Below, piece after piece: positions 30,037 through 37,842 of a stretch of 64,000 nt of DNA (positions are counted from its first letter, which is position 1; every line of letters begins with the position of its first letter). Position numbers and translations under genes: made by a program. Under the pieces are notes generated by a model. It was not told where the DNA came from, ran no database searches, and saw nothing but the letters and a program-made list of their open reading frames with translations. Source of the DNA: Aquabacterium olei (GTDB taxonomy: Bacteria; Pseudomonadota; Gammaproteobacteria; Burkholderiales; Burkholderiaceae_C); contig NZ_CP029210.1 of assembly GCF_003100395.1 (NCBI RefSeq), forward strand, positions 620,001-684,000. The letters are read 5' to 3'.

Positions 30037-30888
30037 TCAGTCCGTGAAGGATGCCCGACCGCCTGTGCAGCGCGGTTGCCCGCCCAGATCGATGCGGGTG
30101 GCGACCTCGGTGAAGCCGGCTGCATGCAGCAGGGCCGCCACCGCGTCGGCCTGGTCGTAGCCGTGTTCCAGCAGCAGCCAACCGCCGGGCTGCAGGTGTG
30201 TGCCCGCTTCGGCCACGATGTGCCGGATGTCGTCCAGCCCATCGGGGCCGGCGGTCAGCGCGGTGAGGGGCTCGTGGGTCAGCGCGGCGAGGTGCGGGTC
30301 GCCTTCGGCGATGTAGGGCGGGTTGCTGACGATGAGGTCGAAGCGTTCACCGGTCACGGGGGTCAGCCAGCTGCCATGCAGGCAGCGCAGGGGCAGGCCC
30401 AGTGCGCGGGCGTTGGCCGCCGCCACGGCCAGCGCGTCGGCGCTGGCGTCCACGGCGGTCACGGCGGCGTGCGGCCGGCGGTGGGCCAGGGCCAGCGCGA
30501 TGGCGCCGCTGCCGGTGCCCAGGTCGAGCACGGCGAAGGCAGCGCGGCCGGGGTCGGGCTGCTCGGGAATGTGTTCCAGCGCCCAGTCCACCAGGGTTTC
30601 GGTGTCGGGACGGGGGATCAGCGTGGCGGGCGTGACCTGCAGCGTCAGGCCGAAGAATTCCTTGTCGCCCAGCAGGTAGGCGGCCGGCTCGCCTGCGGCC
30701 CGGCGCGTGACCAGATCGACAAAGCGGGCCGCTTGCTCGGGCGGCAGCGGGTCGTGGTCATGGGCCAGCAGCCAGGTGCGCGACTGGCCGGTGACGTGGG
30801 TCAGCAGCAGCTGGGCGTCCAGGCGCTCGATGCCGCAGGCGCGGGCGTGCTGCAGGGCGTCGGCTGGGGTGCGGGGCAGGGCGGTCAT
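30037..30888 (-). CDS. prmC: Release-factor glutamine methyltransferase
   Basis: This 283-residue SAM-dependent enzyme methylates the Gln of the GGQ motif in release factors. It has an N-terminal helical domain (DAQLLLTHVTGQ), the LIPRPDTETLVDWAL motif, the SAM site VLDLGTGSGAIALALA and the catalytic SNPPYI. It lies directly downstream of prfA, its substrate's gene, with an 8-bp gap, which fits the known hemA-prfA-prmC operon. An in-frame extension to 31218 is a shadow over prfA. Confidence 0.96.
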   Translation of the reverse strand: MTALPRTPADALQHARACGIERLDAQLLLTHVTGQSRTWLLAHDHDPLPPEQAARFVDLVTRRAAGEPAAYLLGDKEFFGLTLQVTPATLIPRPDTETLVDWALEHIPEQPDPGRAAFAVLDLGTGSGAIALALAHRRPHAAVTAVDASADALAVAAANARALGLPLRCLHGSWLTPVTGERFDLIVSNPPYIAEGDPHLAALTHEPLTALTAGPDGLDDIRHIVAEAGTHLQPGGWLLLEHGYDQADAVAALLHAAGFTEVATRIDLGGQPRCTGGRASFTD

Positions 30889-30896
30889 GGTGCGGC

Positions 30897-32009
30897 TCAC
30901 ACGCCCGTGGCGGCCTCGAGTTCGGCGAGTTGATCGGCGGCCTGCGCGGACAACAGCGCAGCCGTCACGTCGGCCAGATCGCCTTCCATGATGGTCGTCA
31001 GCTTGTAGAGCGTCAGGTTGATGCGGTGGTCGGTCAGCCGGCCCTGCGGGAAGTTGTAGGTGCGGATGCGGTCGGAGCGGTCGCCCGTGCCCACCAGGCT
31101 CTTGCGGGTGGCGGCCTCTTTTGCCTGGCGCGCAATGCGTTCCTGGTCGCGGATGCGGGCGGCCAGCACGGCCAGCGCCTTGGCCTTGTTGCGGTGCTGG
31201 CTGCGGTCGTCCTGGCATTCGGCCACCAGGCCCGTGGGCAGGTGGGTGATGCGCACGGCCGAGTCGGTCTTGTTGATGTGCTGGCCGCCGGCGCCGCTGG
31301 CGCGGAAGGTGTCGATGCGCAGGTCGGCGGGGTTGATTTCGACTTCCTCGGCCTCGTCGGGCTCGGGCAGCACGGCCACCGTGCAGGCGCTGGTGTGGAT
31401 CCGCCCCTGGGTTTCGGTGACGGGCACGCGCTGAACGCGGTGGCCACCCGATTCGAATTTCAGCTGGCCATAGACGCCGTGGCCCTCGACGCGGATCACG
31501 ACTTCCTTGTAGCCGTTCAGGTCGGACTCGCTGGCCGACAGGATCTCGGTGCGCCAGCCCTGGCGTTCGGCGTGGCGCAGGTACATGCGGGCCAGGTCGG
31601 CGGCGAACAGGGTCGATTCGTCGCCGCCGGTGCCCGCGCGGATTTCGACGAAGGCGTTGCGGTGGTCGTCGGGGTCGCGGGGCAGCAGGGCGGTCTGCAG
31701 CTCGGTTTCCAGCTGCGCCAGTTCGGCCTCGGCGTCGGCGATTTCCTGCGCGGCCATGGCCCGCATGTCGGCGTCGTCACCCGCGTCATCCAGCAGCTGG
31801 CGGGCGGTGTCGCGGTCGAGCTGGCGCTGCGTGTGGCGGCGGGCCAGGTCGCACACACTGCTGACTTCGGCATGCTCGCGCGAGAGCTCGCGGTAGCGCT
31901 TGTTGTCGGCGGCGACGGCCGGGTCGGCCAGGGCGGCGTCGAGCTCCTGCAGGCGGTGGCCCAGGCGTTCGAGCGAGGCGGCCAGCGACGGCGCCAGGCC
32001 GCCGCTCAC
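30897..32009 (-). CDS. prfA: Peptide chain release factor 1
   Basis: This 370-residue class I release factor terminates at UAA and UAG. It shows the [18 protein letters not shown] segment, the [20 protein letters not shown] region and the catalytic GGQ in [12 protein letters not shown]. It starts with GTG at 32009, which overlaps the hemA stop codon, so translation is coupled. Nothing is unusual. Confidence 0.97.
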   Translation of the reverse strand: MSGGLAPSLAASLERLGHRLQELDAALADPAVAADNKRYRELSREHAEVSSVCDLARRHTQRQLDRDTARQLLDDAGDDADMRAMAAQEIADAEAELAQLETELQTALLPRDPDDHRNAFVEIRAGTGGDESTLFAADLARMYLRHAERQGWRTEILSASESDLNGYKEVVIRVEGHGVYGQLKFESGGHRVQRVPVTETQGRIHTSACTVAVLPEPDEAEEVEINPADLRIDTFRASGAGGQHINKTDSAVRITHLPTGLVAECQDDRSQHRNKAKALAVLAARIRDQERIARQAKEAATRKSLVGTGDRSDRIRTYNFPQGRLTDHRINLTLYKLTTIMEGDLADVTAALLSAQAADQLAELEAATGV

Positions 32010-33343
32010 GCCTTGTCCTCGTCCGGCTGGTGTCGGTCGTCTGGTTGCACGCCAGCGCGTGGCAGTTCACCGCGCAGGAACAGGCGCGACAGCGTGGCCG
32101 CCACCTGCGGGCGGTGGTGCGGGCTGGCGCTGTGCAGCTCGGCCATGGCGCCGTGCAGCATCTTCTGGGTCAGGCCCTTCGACAGGACGTCGAGCACCTG
32201 TTCCAGGTCGGCCCCCTTGGCGAGCTGTTTGCGGGCGCGGGCCAGCTCGGCCGTGCGCCAGGCGTCGGCCTGCGCATGCAGCGCCTGGATCAGCGGCACG
32301 GTGGTGCGCTGGTCCAGCCAGTGCACGAAGCCCTGCACACCGGTCTCGATGATGGCCTCGGCCTGCGCGACGGCCGCCTGGCGTTTCTCGCCGGCCGTCT
32401 GCACCAGGGCCGACAGGTCGTCGACGGTGTAGAGGTAGACGTCGCCCAGTTGACCGACCTCGGATTCGATGTCGCGCGGCACGGCCAGGTCGACCATGAA
32501 CATGGGGCGGCGCTTGCGGGCCTTGAGTGCGCGTTCGACCGCGCCCAGCCCGATGATGGGCAGCGTGCTGGCCGTGCAGGAGACGACGATGTCGAACTCG
32601 TGCAGGCGATCGGGCAGGTCGGCCAGGCGCATGGCCTGCGCGCCCAGGTGGGTGGCGAGCTTTTCGCCGCGCTCGAGCGTGCGGTTGGCCACCGCCATCA
32701 CGCGCGGCGTGCGGGCGGCGAAGTGGGTGGCCGTCAGCTCGATCATCTCGCCCGCGCCGACGAACAGCACGCGCGTCTTGCGCAGGTCTTCGAACAGCTG
32801 GGCAGCCAGGCGCACGGCAGCGGCAGCCATGCTGATGGAGTGCGCGCCGATCTCGGTGGAGGTGCGGACCTCTTTTGCCACCGCAAAGCTGCGCTGGAAG
32901 AGCTGGTGCAAGGTGGTGCCCAGCGTACCGGCCGTGTCGGCTTCGCGCACCGCCTGCTTCATCTGCCCCAGGATCTGGGGCTCGCCGAGCACCATTGAGT
33001 CCAGCCCGCTGGCCACCCGGAAGGCATGGCGCGCGGCCTGGCCGCCCTCCAGCACATAGGTGTGGCGCATCAGTTCGTCGTGCGAGACGCCGCCAATGCC
33101 GGAAAGCCAGTCGACCGCCGCGTGCTGCAGCGCGTGCACGGGCTCGGCCGGGTGGCCGGCGGCGCAGTACAGCTCGGTGCGGTTGCAAGTGGACAGCAGC
33201 GCGACTTCAGCCTGCGTGGCGCCGGTCAGCCGCTGGTGCAGGGTCTTGAGCGTGGGCGCGAGCTGGTCCACCGCGAACGCGAACCGGCCGCGCAGATCGA
33301 CGGCGGCGGTCGTGTGGTTGAGGCCCAGGGTCAAGACAGTCAT
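32006..33343 (-). CDS. hemA: Glutamyl-tRNA reductase
   Basis: This 445-residue enzyme makes glutamate-1-semialdehyde, the first committed step of tetrapyrrole synthesis. The start [15 protein letters not shown] fits the family, and catalytic Cys53 lies in [16 protein letters not shown]-binding and dimerisation domains follow ([17 protein letters not shown]; long C-terminal helices). A perfect TATAAT box ends only eight bases before the start codon, suggesting a very short or absent leader (see findings). It heads the minus-strand operon hemA-prfA-prmC. Confidence 0.97.
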   Translation of the reverse strand: MTVLTLGLNHTTAAVDLRGRFAFAVDQLAPTLKTLHQRLTGATQAEVALLSTCNRTELYCAAGHPAEPVHALQHAAVDWLSGIGGVSHDELMRHTYVLEGGQAARHAFRVASGLDSMVLGEPQILGQMKQAVREADTAGTLGTTLHQLFQRSFAVAKEVRTSTEIGAHSISMAAAAVRLAAQLFEDLRKTRVLFVGAGEMIELTATHFAARTPRVMAVANRTLERGEKLATHLGAQAMRLADLPDRLHEFDIVVSCTASTLPIIGLGAVERALKARKRRPMFMVDLAVPRDIESEVGQLGDVYLYTVDDLSALVQTAGEKRQAAVAQAEAIIETGVQGFVHWLDQRTTVPLIQALHAQADAWRTAELARARKQLAKGADLEQVLDVLSKGLTQKMLHGAMAELHSASPHHRPQVAATLSRLFLRGELPRAGVQPDDRHQPDEDKA

Positions 33344-33351
33344 GAGGCGGC

Positions 33352-33357
33352 ATTATA
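33352..33357 (-). promoter_or_regulatory. Consensus -10 box immediately upstream of hemA
   Basis: The minus strand reads TATAAT here. No convincing -35 hexamer lies 16-18 bp upstream. Eight bases separate the box from the hemA ATG, so initiation would occur at or within two bases of the start codon. Confidence 0.45.
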
Positions 33358-33496
33358 AAATCCCGGGTTGGCCATGGGTGGGCCTGTTGGCCTGCCCTTT
33401 TCTTGATTGCGGCGATAGGGCGTGCCCATTTCGACGTTGTTTGTTGATTCAGGGCAAGTGCCGCCGCACGCGGCGCGGGCCTGATGCCGGAACGCC

Positions 33497-33763
33497 ATGG
33501 GACCGCTGGACGCGCTCATTCACCTCGTCAACTTCTTCCTGCCGGCCCTCGGCATGGCGCTGCTGGCGCCCACGCTGGCCCGTCTGGCGTTCTGGAAGAC
33601 GCTGCGGGGACAGTGGTGGACGCAGGCCCGCGGCGTGGCGCTGGTCGGTGCCGGGGTGCTGCTGGCCGGCCTGCTGCTGACCGGTCGTGACGGGGCCATG
33701 GTGACCTATGGTGGGCTGGTGCTGTCCTCGGCGCTGGTGATCTGGTGGACAGGATTGCGTTGA
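33497..33763 (+). CDS. Small inner-membrane protein of unknown function
   Basis: This 88-residue protein has about three hydrophobic helices: LIHLVNFFLPALGMALLAPTL-type residues 6-30, GVALVGAGVLLAGLLL (about 46-62) and VTYGGLVLSSALVIWWTG (about 68-86). I do not recognise its function. It ends one base before the queE start, so it is probably translated from the same mRNA. Similar small membrane proteins precede queE in some Burkholderiales, but that is from memory. Confidence 0.6.
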   Translation: MGPLDALIHLVNFFLPALGMALLAPTLARLAFWKTLRGQWWTQARGVALVGAGVLLAGLLLTGRDGAMVTYGGLVLSSALVIWWTGLR

Positions 33764-33764
33764 G

Positions 33765-34427
33765 ATGACCTACAGCGTCAAGGAAATTTTCTACACCCTG
33801 CAAGGCGAGGGCACGCACGCCGGCCGGCCGGCCGTGTTCTGCCGTTTTGCCGGGTGCAACCTCTGGACGGGCCGCGAGGCCGACCGTGCCGAGGCCGTCT
33901 GCCGCTTCTGCGACACCGATTTCGTGGGCACCGACGGGCTGGGTGGTGGCAAGTTCGCCACCCCGGCCGAGCTGGCCGCGCGCATCGCGTCGTTCTGGCC
34001 CGACACGCCCGCGGGCTCACAGGGCCAGCGCTTTGTGGTGCTGACCGGTGGCGAGCCGCTGCTGCAGGTCGACGACGCCCTGGTGCTGGCGCTGCATGCG
34101 CAGGGCTTCGAGATCGCGGTCGAGACCAACGGCACGGTGGCCGCGCCGGCCGGGCTGGACTGGATCTGCGTGAGCCCGAAAGCGGGCTCGACCCTGGTGC
34201 AGACGCGCGGCCATGAACTCAAGGTGGTGGTGCCGCAGGCCGGCTTCACCGAAGACGATCTTCGCGCCTTTGAAAAGCTGGACTTCCAGCAGTTCAGGGT
34301 GCAGGCCATGGACAGCGCGCTGCCCGGTGCGCGCGACCAGGCCATGAACTGGGCGGTCCAGTGGTGTCTGGACCACCCGCGCTGGTTGCTCAGCGTGCAG
34401 ACCCACAAGACACTGGGCATCCGCTGA
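33765..34427 (+). CDS. queE: 7-carboxy-7-deazaguanine synthase
   Basis: This 220-residue radical-SAM enzyme rearranges 6-carboxytetrahydropterin to 7-carboxy-7-deazaguanine for queuosine. The N-terminus YSVKEIFYTLQGEGTHAG is diagnostic. The cluster cysteines are Cys31, Cys46 and Cys49, a CX14CX2C spacing rather than the canonical CX3CX2C, as in the Burkholderia-type QueE. GGEPLLQ and the C-terminal SVQTHKTLGIR complete the family pattern. A queD-like gene follows after 40 bp. Confidence 0.95.
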   Translation: MTYSVKEIFYTLQGEGTHAGRPAVFCRFAGCNLWTGREADRAEAVCRFCDTDFVGTDGLGGGKFATPAELAARIASFWPDTPAGSQGQRFVVLTGGEPLLQVDDALVLALHAQGFEIAVETNGTVAAPAGLDWICVSPKAGSTLVQTRGHELKVVVPQAGFTEDDLRAFEKLDFQQFRVQAMDSALPGARDQAMNWAVQWCLDHPRWLLSVQTHKTLGIR

Positions 34428-34435
34428 AGCACACG

Positions 34436-34457
34436 GAAAGGGCCCGTCAGCCCTTTC
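34436..34457 (+). repeat. Hairpin between queE and queD-like gene
   Basis: GAAAGGGC (34436-34443) and GCCCTTTC (34450-34457) are perfect inverted repeats with a 6-base loop. There is no T-run. It may modulate expression or stability between the two genes; its proximity (10 bases) to the next start codon could limit ribosome access. Confidence 0.4.
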
Positions 34458-34467
34458 GGGAAACATC

Positions 34468-34839
34468 ATGTTCGAACTGAGTCAGACCTTTTCTTTCGAC
34501 GCTGCACACACGCTGAAGCGCCATGTCTCGCCCGAAGAAGCCGCGGGCAGCCGCCGCATCCACGGCCACACCTACACGGCCGAGGTGACGGTGCGCGGCG
34601 AGCGCCAACCTGAATCGGGCATGGTGGTGGACCTGGCCGTGCTGCGCGAGGTGCTGGCCGAGATCCGCAGCCAGCTGGATCACCACTTCCTCGACGAAGT
34701 GGCTGGCCTGGGTGCACCCACGCTCGAGAACCTGAGCGTGTTCATCCACGATCACGTGCAGCGCCGCATTCCGCAGGTGTCGAGCGTGGCTGTGTCGCGC
34801 GCCGCGGGCGACCGCTGCGTGTACCGCCCGCAGGCCTGA
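34468..34839 (+). CDS. queD: 6-pyruvoyl-tetrahydropterin synthase family protein (QueD-like)
   Basis: This 123-residue protein has the T-fold of QueD/PTPS enzymes. The zinc ligands are His14 (FDAAH) and His32 and His34 (RIHGH), and Asp71-His72 lie in the LDHHFLDEV motif. In E. coli QueD a catalytic Cys stands four residues before the first His of HGH; here that position is Ser28. The C-terminal catalytic Glu of the KET motif also appears replaced (VAVSRAAGD). The neighbour queE argues that it provides 6-carboxytetrahydropterin, but the missing residues leave the exact reaction open. Confidence 0.8.
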   Translation: MFELSQTFSFDAAHTLKRHVSPEEAAGSRRIHGHTYTAEVTVRGERQPESGMVVDLAVLREVLAEIRSQLDHHFLDEVAGLGAPTLENLSVFIHDHVQRRIPQVSSVAVSRAAGDRCVYRPQA

Positions 34840-34846
34840 TCGCGCC

Positions 34847-36238
34847 ATGAGCGCCCGCAGCCTGGCCGAACGCAGCCGCGAGGCCGTCTGGCACCCGTGC
34901 ACGCAGATGAAGGTGCACGAGCGGTTTCCGCCGCGCGCCATCGTCGCCGCCGACGGCCCCTGGCTGATCGACGAGCAGGGCCATCGCATCCTCGATGCCG
35001 TCAGCTCGTGGTGGGTCAACCTGTTCGGCCACAACTTCGCGCCGATCCGCGAAGCCATCACCGACCAGCTGGGCCGGGTCGATCACATCATGCTGGCCGG
35101 GCTCACGCACCCGCCGGTGGTCGAACTCTCCGAGCGGCTGGCTGCGCTGACCGGGCTGGGCCACGCCTTCTATGCCAGCGACGGCGCCAGCGCCACCGAG
35201 ATCGCGCTGAAGATGAGCGCCCACAGCTGGCGCAACCGCGGCCGGCCCGGCAAGCACCGTTTCATCGGGCTGGAAGGGGGCTATCACGGTGAAACGGCCG
35301 GGGCGCTGTCCGTCACCGACATCCCGCTGTTCCGCGAGGCGTATGCGCCGCTGCTGCGGCTGAGTGCCACGCTGCCGTCGCCCGATCCGCGTCGCGCGGC
35401 ACCGGGTGGGAGCCCCGAGGCCCACCTCGCGCATTGCATCGCGGCGCTCGAGGCCTGGCTGGCCGAGCACCACGAAGAGACGGCCGCGCTGATCCTCGAG
35501 CCGCTGGTGCAGGGCGCCACCGGCATGGCGATGTACGACCCGGCCTACCTGGTGGCCGTGCGCGCGCTGTGCGACCGCTACGACGTGCACTGGGTGGCCG
35601 ATGAGATCGCCGTGGGCTTTGGCCGCACCGGCACGCTGTTCGCGCACCAGCAGGCCATCGGGCCCGATGGCATCGCGGTCAAGCCCGATTTCATCTGCCT
35701 GAGCAAGGGCCTGACGGGCGGTGTGCTGCCGCTGTCGGCCGTGCTGACGACCGACGACGTGTACGCCGCGTTCTATGACGACCGCACCGTGCACGGCTTT
35801 CTGCATTCACACTCGTACACCGGCAACCCGCTGGCGTGCCGGGCGGCGCTGGCTGTACTCGACACCCTGGCCGCCCGCGATGCCGAGGGCCGCGATGTGC
35901 TGGCGCGCAACCGGGAGGCCGCGGCCCGCTTCGACGACCTGACCGCCCCGCTGCGGGCGCATCCGCGGGTGAAGGCGCATCGCCGCATCGGCATGATCTG
36001 GGCGTGGGACATCGACGTGGCCGAGCCGACGTTTGCCGCGCGCTACCACCGTGCCGCGATGGACGCGGGACTGCTGCTGCGCCCGATCGGCGCCACGCTG
36101 TACGTGATGCCGCCCTATGTGCTGACTGAGGCCGACCAGGCCTTTCTGGCCGAGGGGCTGCTGCGCGTGCTGAATCAGGTGTTGAGCGAGTGCGATGCAC
36201 TGCCCGAGGCCGGTGTCGCCACCGTGCCGGTGCCCTGA
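34847..36238 (+). CDS. bioA: Adenosylmethionine-8-amino-7-oxononanoate aminotransferase
   Basis: This 463-residue class III PLP aminotransferase makes 7,8-diaminopelargonate in biotin synthesis, using SAM as amino donor. Family marks are VWHPCTQMKVHE near the N-terminus, the SSWWVNLFGH segment, the ASDGASATEIALKM region and Lys287 in LSKGLTGG that forms the Schiff base. It starts eight bases after the queD-like stop and precedes bioD by 29 bp. Confidence 0.96.
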   Translation: MSARSLAERSREAVWHPCTQMKVHERFPPRAIVAADGPWLIDEQGHRILDAVSSWWVNLFGHNFAPIREAITDQLGRVDHIMLAGLTHPPVVELSERLAALTGLGHAFYASDGASATEIALKMSAHSWRNRGRPGKHRFIGLEGGYHGETAGALSVTDIPLFREAYAPLLRLSATLPSPDPRRAAPGGSPEAHLAHCIAALEAWLAEHHEETAALILEPLVQGATGMAMYDPAYLVAVRALCDRYDVHWVADEIAVGFGRTGTLFAHQQAIGPDGIAVKPDFICLSKGLTGGVLPLSAVLTTDDVYAAFYDDRTVHGFLHSHSYTGNPLACRAALAVLDTLAARDAEGRDVLARNREAAARFDDLTAPLRAHPRVKAHRRIGMIWAWDIDVAEPTFAARYHRAAMDAGLLLRPIGATLYVMPPYVLTEADQAFLAEGLLRVLNQVLSECDALPEAGVATVPVP

Positions 36239-36267
36239 ACGGGCCCACTTTCCCTCCGCGAGACACC

Positions 36268-36990
36268 ATGCCCGCCTACTTCATCACCGGCACCGACACC
36301 GGCATCGGCAAGACCCGCACCAGCAGTGCCTTGATCCACGCCCTGCGGGCTGCGGGCCATGCCCGCGTGGTGGGCATGAAGCCGGTGGCGGCCGGGTGCG
36401 ACTGGGTGCCCGGCGTGGACGGGCATCCCGGCCAGTGGCTCAACGAGGACGTGGCCGCCCTGCGTGCGGCGTCGAGCCTCCACGTGCCGAGCAGCTTCGA
36501 CAACCCCTACGCGCTGCCCGATGCGGTGTCGCCGCACATTGCCGCGCGCAACGCGGGCGAGCGCATCGATCTCTCTCACATCGAGGCGAGCTTCCATGCC
36601 TTGAGCCAGCATGCCGATGCGGTGGTCGTGGAGGGCGCGGGCGGTTTCATCGTGCCCCTGCACGAGCCCGCCCTGGCCGACGCCAGCGGGGATCATGGTG
36701 AGTGGCTGACGAGCGCCGATCTGGCGCAGCGGCTGGGCCTGCCCGTCATCCTGGTGGTGGGCCTGCGACTCGGCTGTCTGAACCATGCCCTGCTGACGCA
36801 GGAGGCCATCGTCTCACGCGGGCTGACGCTGGCCGGCTGGGTGGCCAACGGGGTCGACCCCACCATGCCGGAGCGGGCGGCCAACCTGGTGACGCTGCAG
36901 CGTCGCATCCAGGCTCCCATGCTGGCCCACTGGCCGTGGGACCCGGACGCCACGCCCGAGGCACTGGCTCGTTCACTGAGCCTGCCCTGA
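36268..36990 (+). CDS. bioD: Dethiobiotin synthetase
   Basis: This 240-residue ATP-dependent carboxylase closes the ureido ring of dethiobiotin. The P-loop ITGTDTGIGKT spans residues 6-16, followed by KPVAAGCD and the VVEGAGGFIVPL motif. The start at 36268 (MPAYFIT) is preferred over the upstream frame. It is the end of the short bioAD unit; bioF is 8.6 kb away and bioB is not in the window. Confidence 0.96.
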   Translation: MPAYFITGTDTGIGKTRTSSALIHALRAAGHARVVGMKPVAAGCDWVPGVDGHPGQWLNEDVAALRAASSLHVPSSFDNPYALPDAVSPHIAARNAGERIDLSHIEASFHALSQHADAVVVEGAGGFIVPLHEPALADASGDHGEWLTSADLAQRLGLPVILVVGLRLGCLNHALLTQEAIVSRGLTLAGWVANGVDPTMPERAANLVTLQRRIQAPMLAHWPWDPDATPEALARSLSLP

Positions 36991-37010
36991 GCCAGCGCGC
37001 CGGGGCCGCC

Positions 37011-37739
37011 TCAGGGTGACAAGGGAGCCGGCCCGGGATCCGCGGCCAGCCAGTCCGTCACCGAAGCCGGCAGGGCCTGGCCCGTCGCCCGGCTCCGCTC
37101 GTCGGGTACCGGGGGCAGCCGGGTGATGGCCAGTGGCAGCACGCCCGCCCAGGCCGGGTGATGGGCGTCGTGCTCCTTGTCGCGCGGGCCCCAGTTGCGC
37201 ACCTTCGCGCTGGCTTCATCGAGCGGCATGGACAGCACGAGGGTGGCTTTCAGCTCGCTCTCATCCGCCGGACGCGCCTCGTGCTCGCGGCCCGGCAGCA
37301 AGCGGGCCATGAAGGCGTCCAGCACCGCCGGCTTGTCCGCATCGGGCACGACGCTGAAGCGGCCGTACGCCACCACCGAGCGGTAGTTCATCGAATGCGA
37401 GAAGGCCGAGCGCGCCAGCACCAGGCCGTCCAGGTGGGTGATGGTCACGCACGCCACCGTGCCACTGGCCAGGCGTCGCATCATCGGGCTGCCATTCGAG
37501 CCGTGGATGTAGAGCGCGTTGCCGATCCGCCAGCACGCCGTGGGCAGGCACACCGCAAAGGGCTCGGCCTCGTGGGCGGCACCGCGTGTGTCGGTGAAGG
37601 CCACATGGCACAGCCAGGCCGCGTCAACGATGGCATGCACCGTGTCGCGGTCGTAATGGCCGCGCTCGCTGGCGCGACGGATGGTGGTGCGGCCTGACGG
37701 GGGCGTGCCGACGGGCGATGTGTCGATGGCGTGGGACAA
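37011..37739 (-). CDS. Pyridoxamine 5'-phosphate oxidase-fold flavoprotein
   Basis: This 242-residue protein has a split-barrel FMN-binding fold of the group annotated as pyridoxamine oxidase-related (DTVHAIVDAAWLCHVAFTD, IHGSNGSPMMRRL, YRSVVAYGRFSVV). The start is taken as TTG at 37739, because AGGAGG is seven bases upstream on this strand and the protein proper begins there; the ATG at 37844 would read through the regulator's promoter. A MocR-type regulator is divergently transcribed 103 bp away and probably controls it. The substrate is unknown; a vitamin B6-related or antibiotic-modifying role is possible. Confidence 0.8.
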   Translation of the reverse strand: MSHAIDTSPVGTPPSGRTTIRRASERGHYDRDTVHAIVDAAWLCHVAFTDTRGAAHEAEPFAVCLPTACWRIGNALYIHGSNGSPMMRRLASGTVACVTITHLDGLVLARSAFSHSMNYRSVVAYGRFSVVPDADKPAVLDAFMARLLPGREHEARPADESELKATLVLSMPLDEASAKVRNWGPRDKEHDAHHPAWAGVLPLAITRLPPVPDERSRATGQALPASVTDWLAADPGPAPLSP

Positions 37740-37793
37740 GGTGATTCCTCCTGATCTGAATCGGTGAAACGACCCCGGAAAGATAGGGTGGCC

Positions 37794-37839
37794 GTGGCAC
37801 CATGCAAAGAGCCACAAGACGGCTTGATGATGGAGCCAC
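37794..37839. promoter_or_regulatory. Candidate MocR operator in the divergent intergenic region
   Basis: GAGCCAC occurs twice in direct orientation (37809-37815 and 37833-37839, 24 bases apart), and the inverted form GTGGC lies at 37794-37798. MocR/PdxR-type regulators are known to use direct repeats plus an inverted copy in the shared promoter region. The assignment is by analogy only. Confidence 0.35.
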
Positions 37840-37842
37840 GAC

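Noticed and set aside
34436-34467. preQ1 riboswitch between queE and queD
   Set aside because: The hairpin lacks the A-rich tail and pseudoknot sequence of preQ1 aptamers, and it stands after queE, not before the operon.
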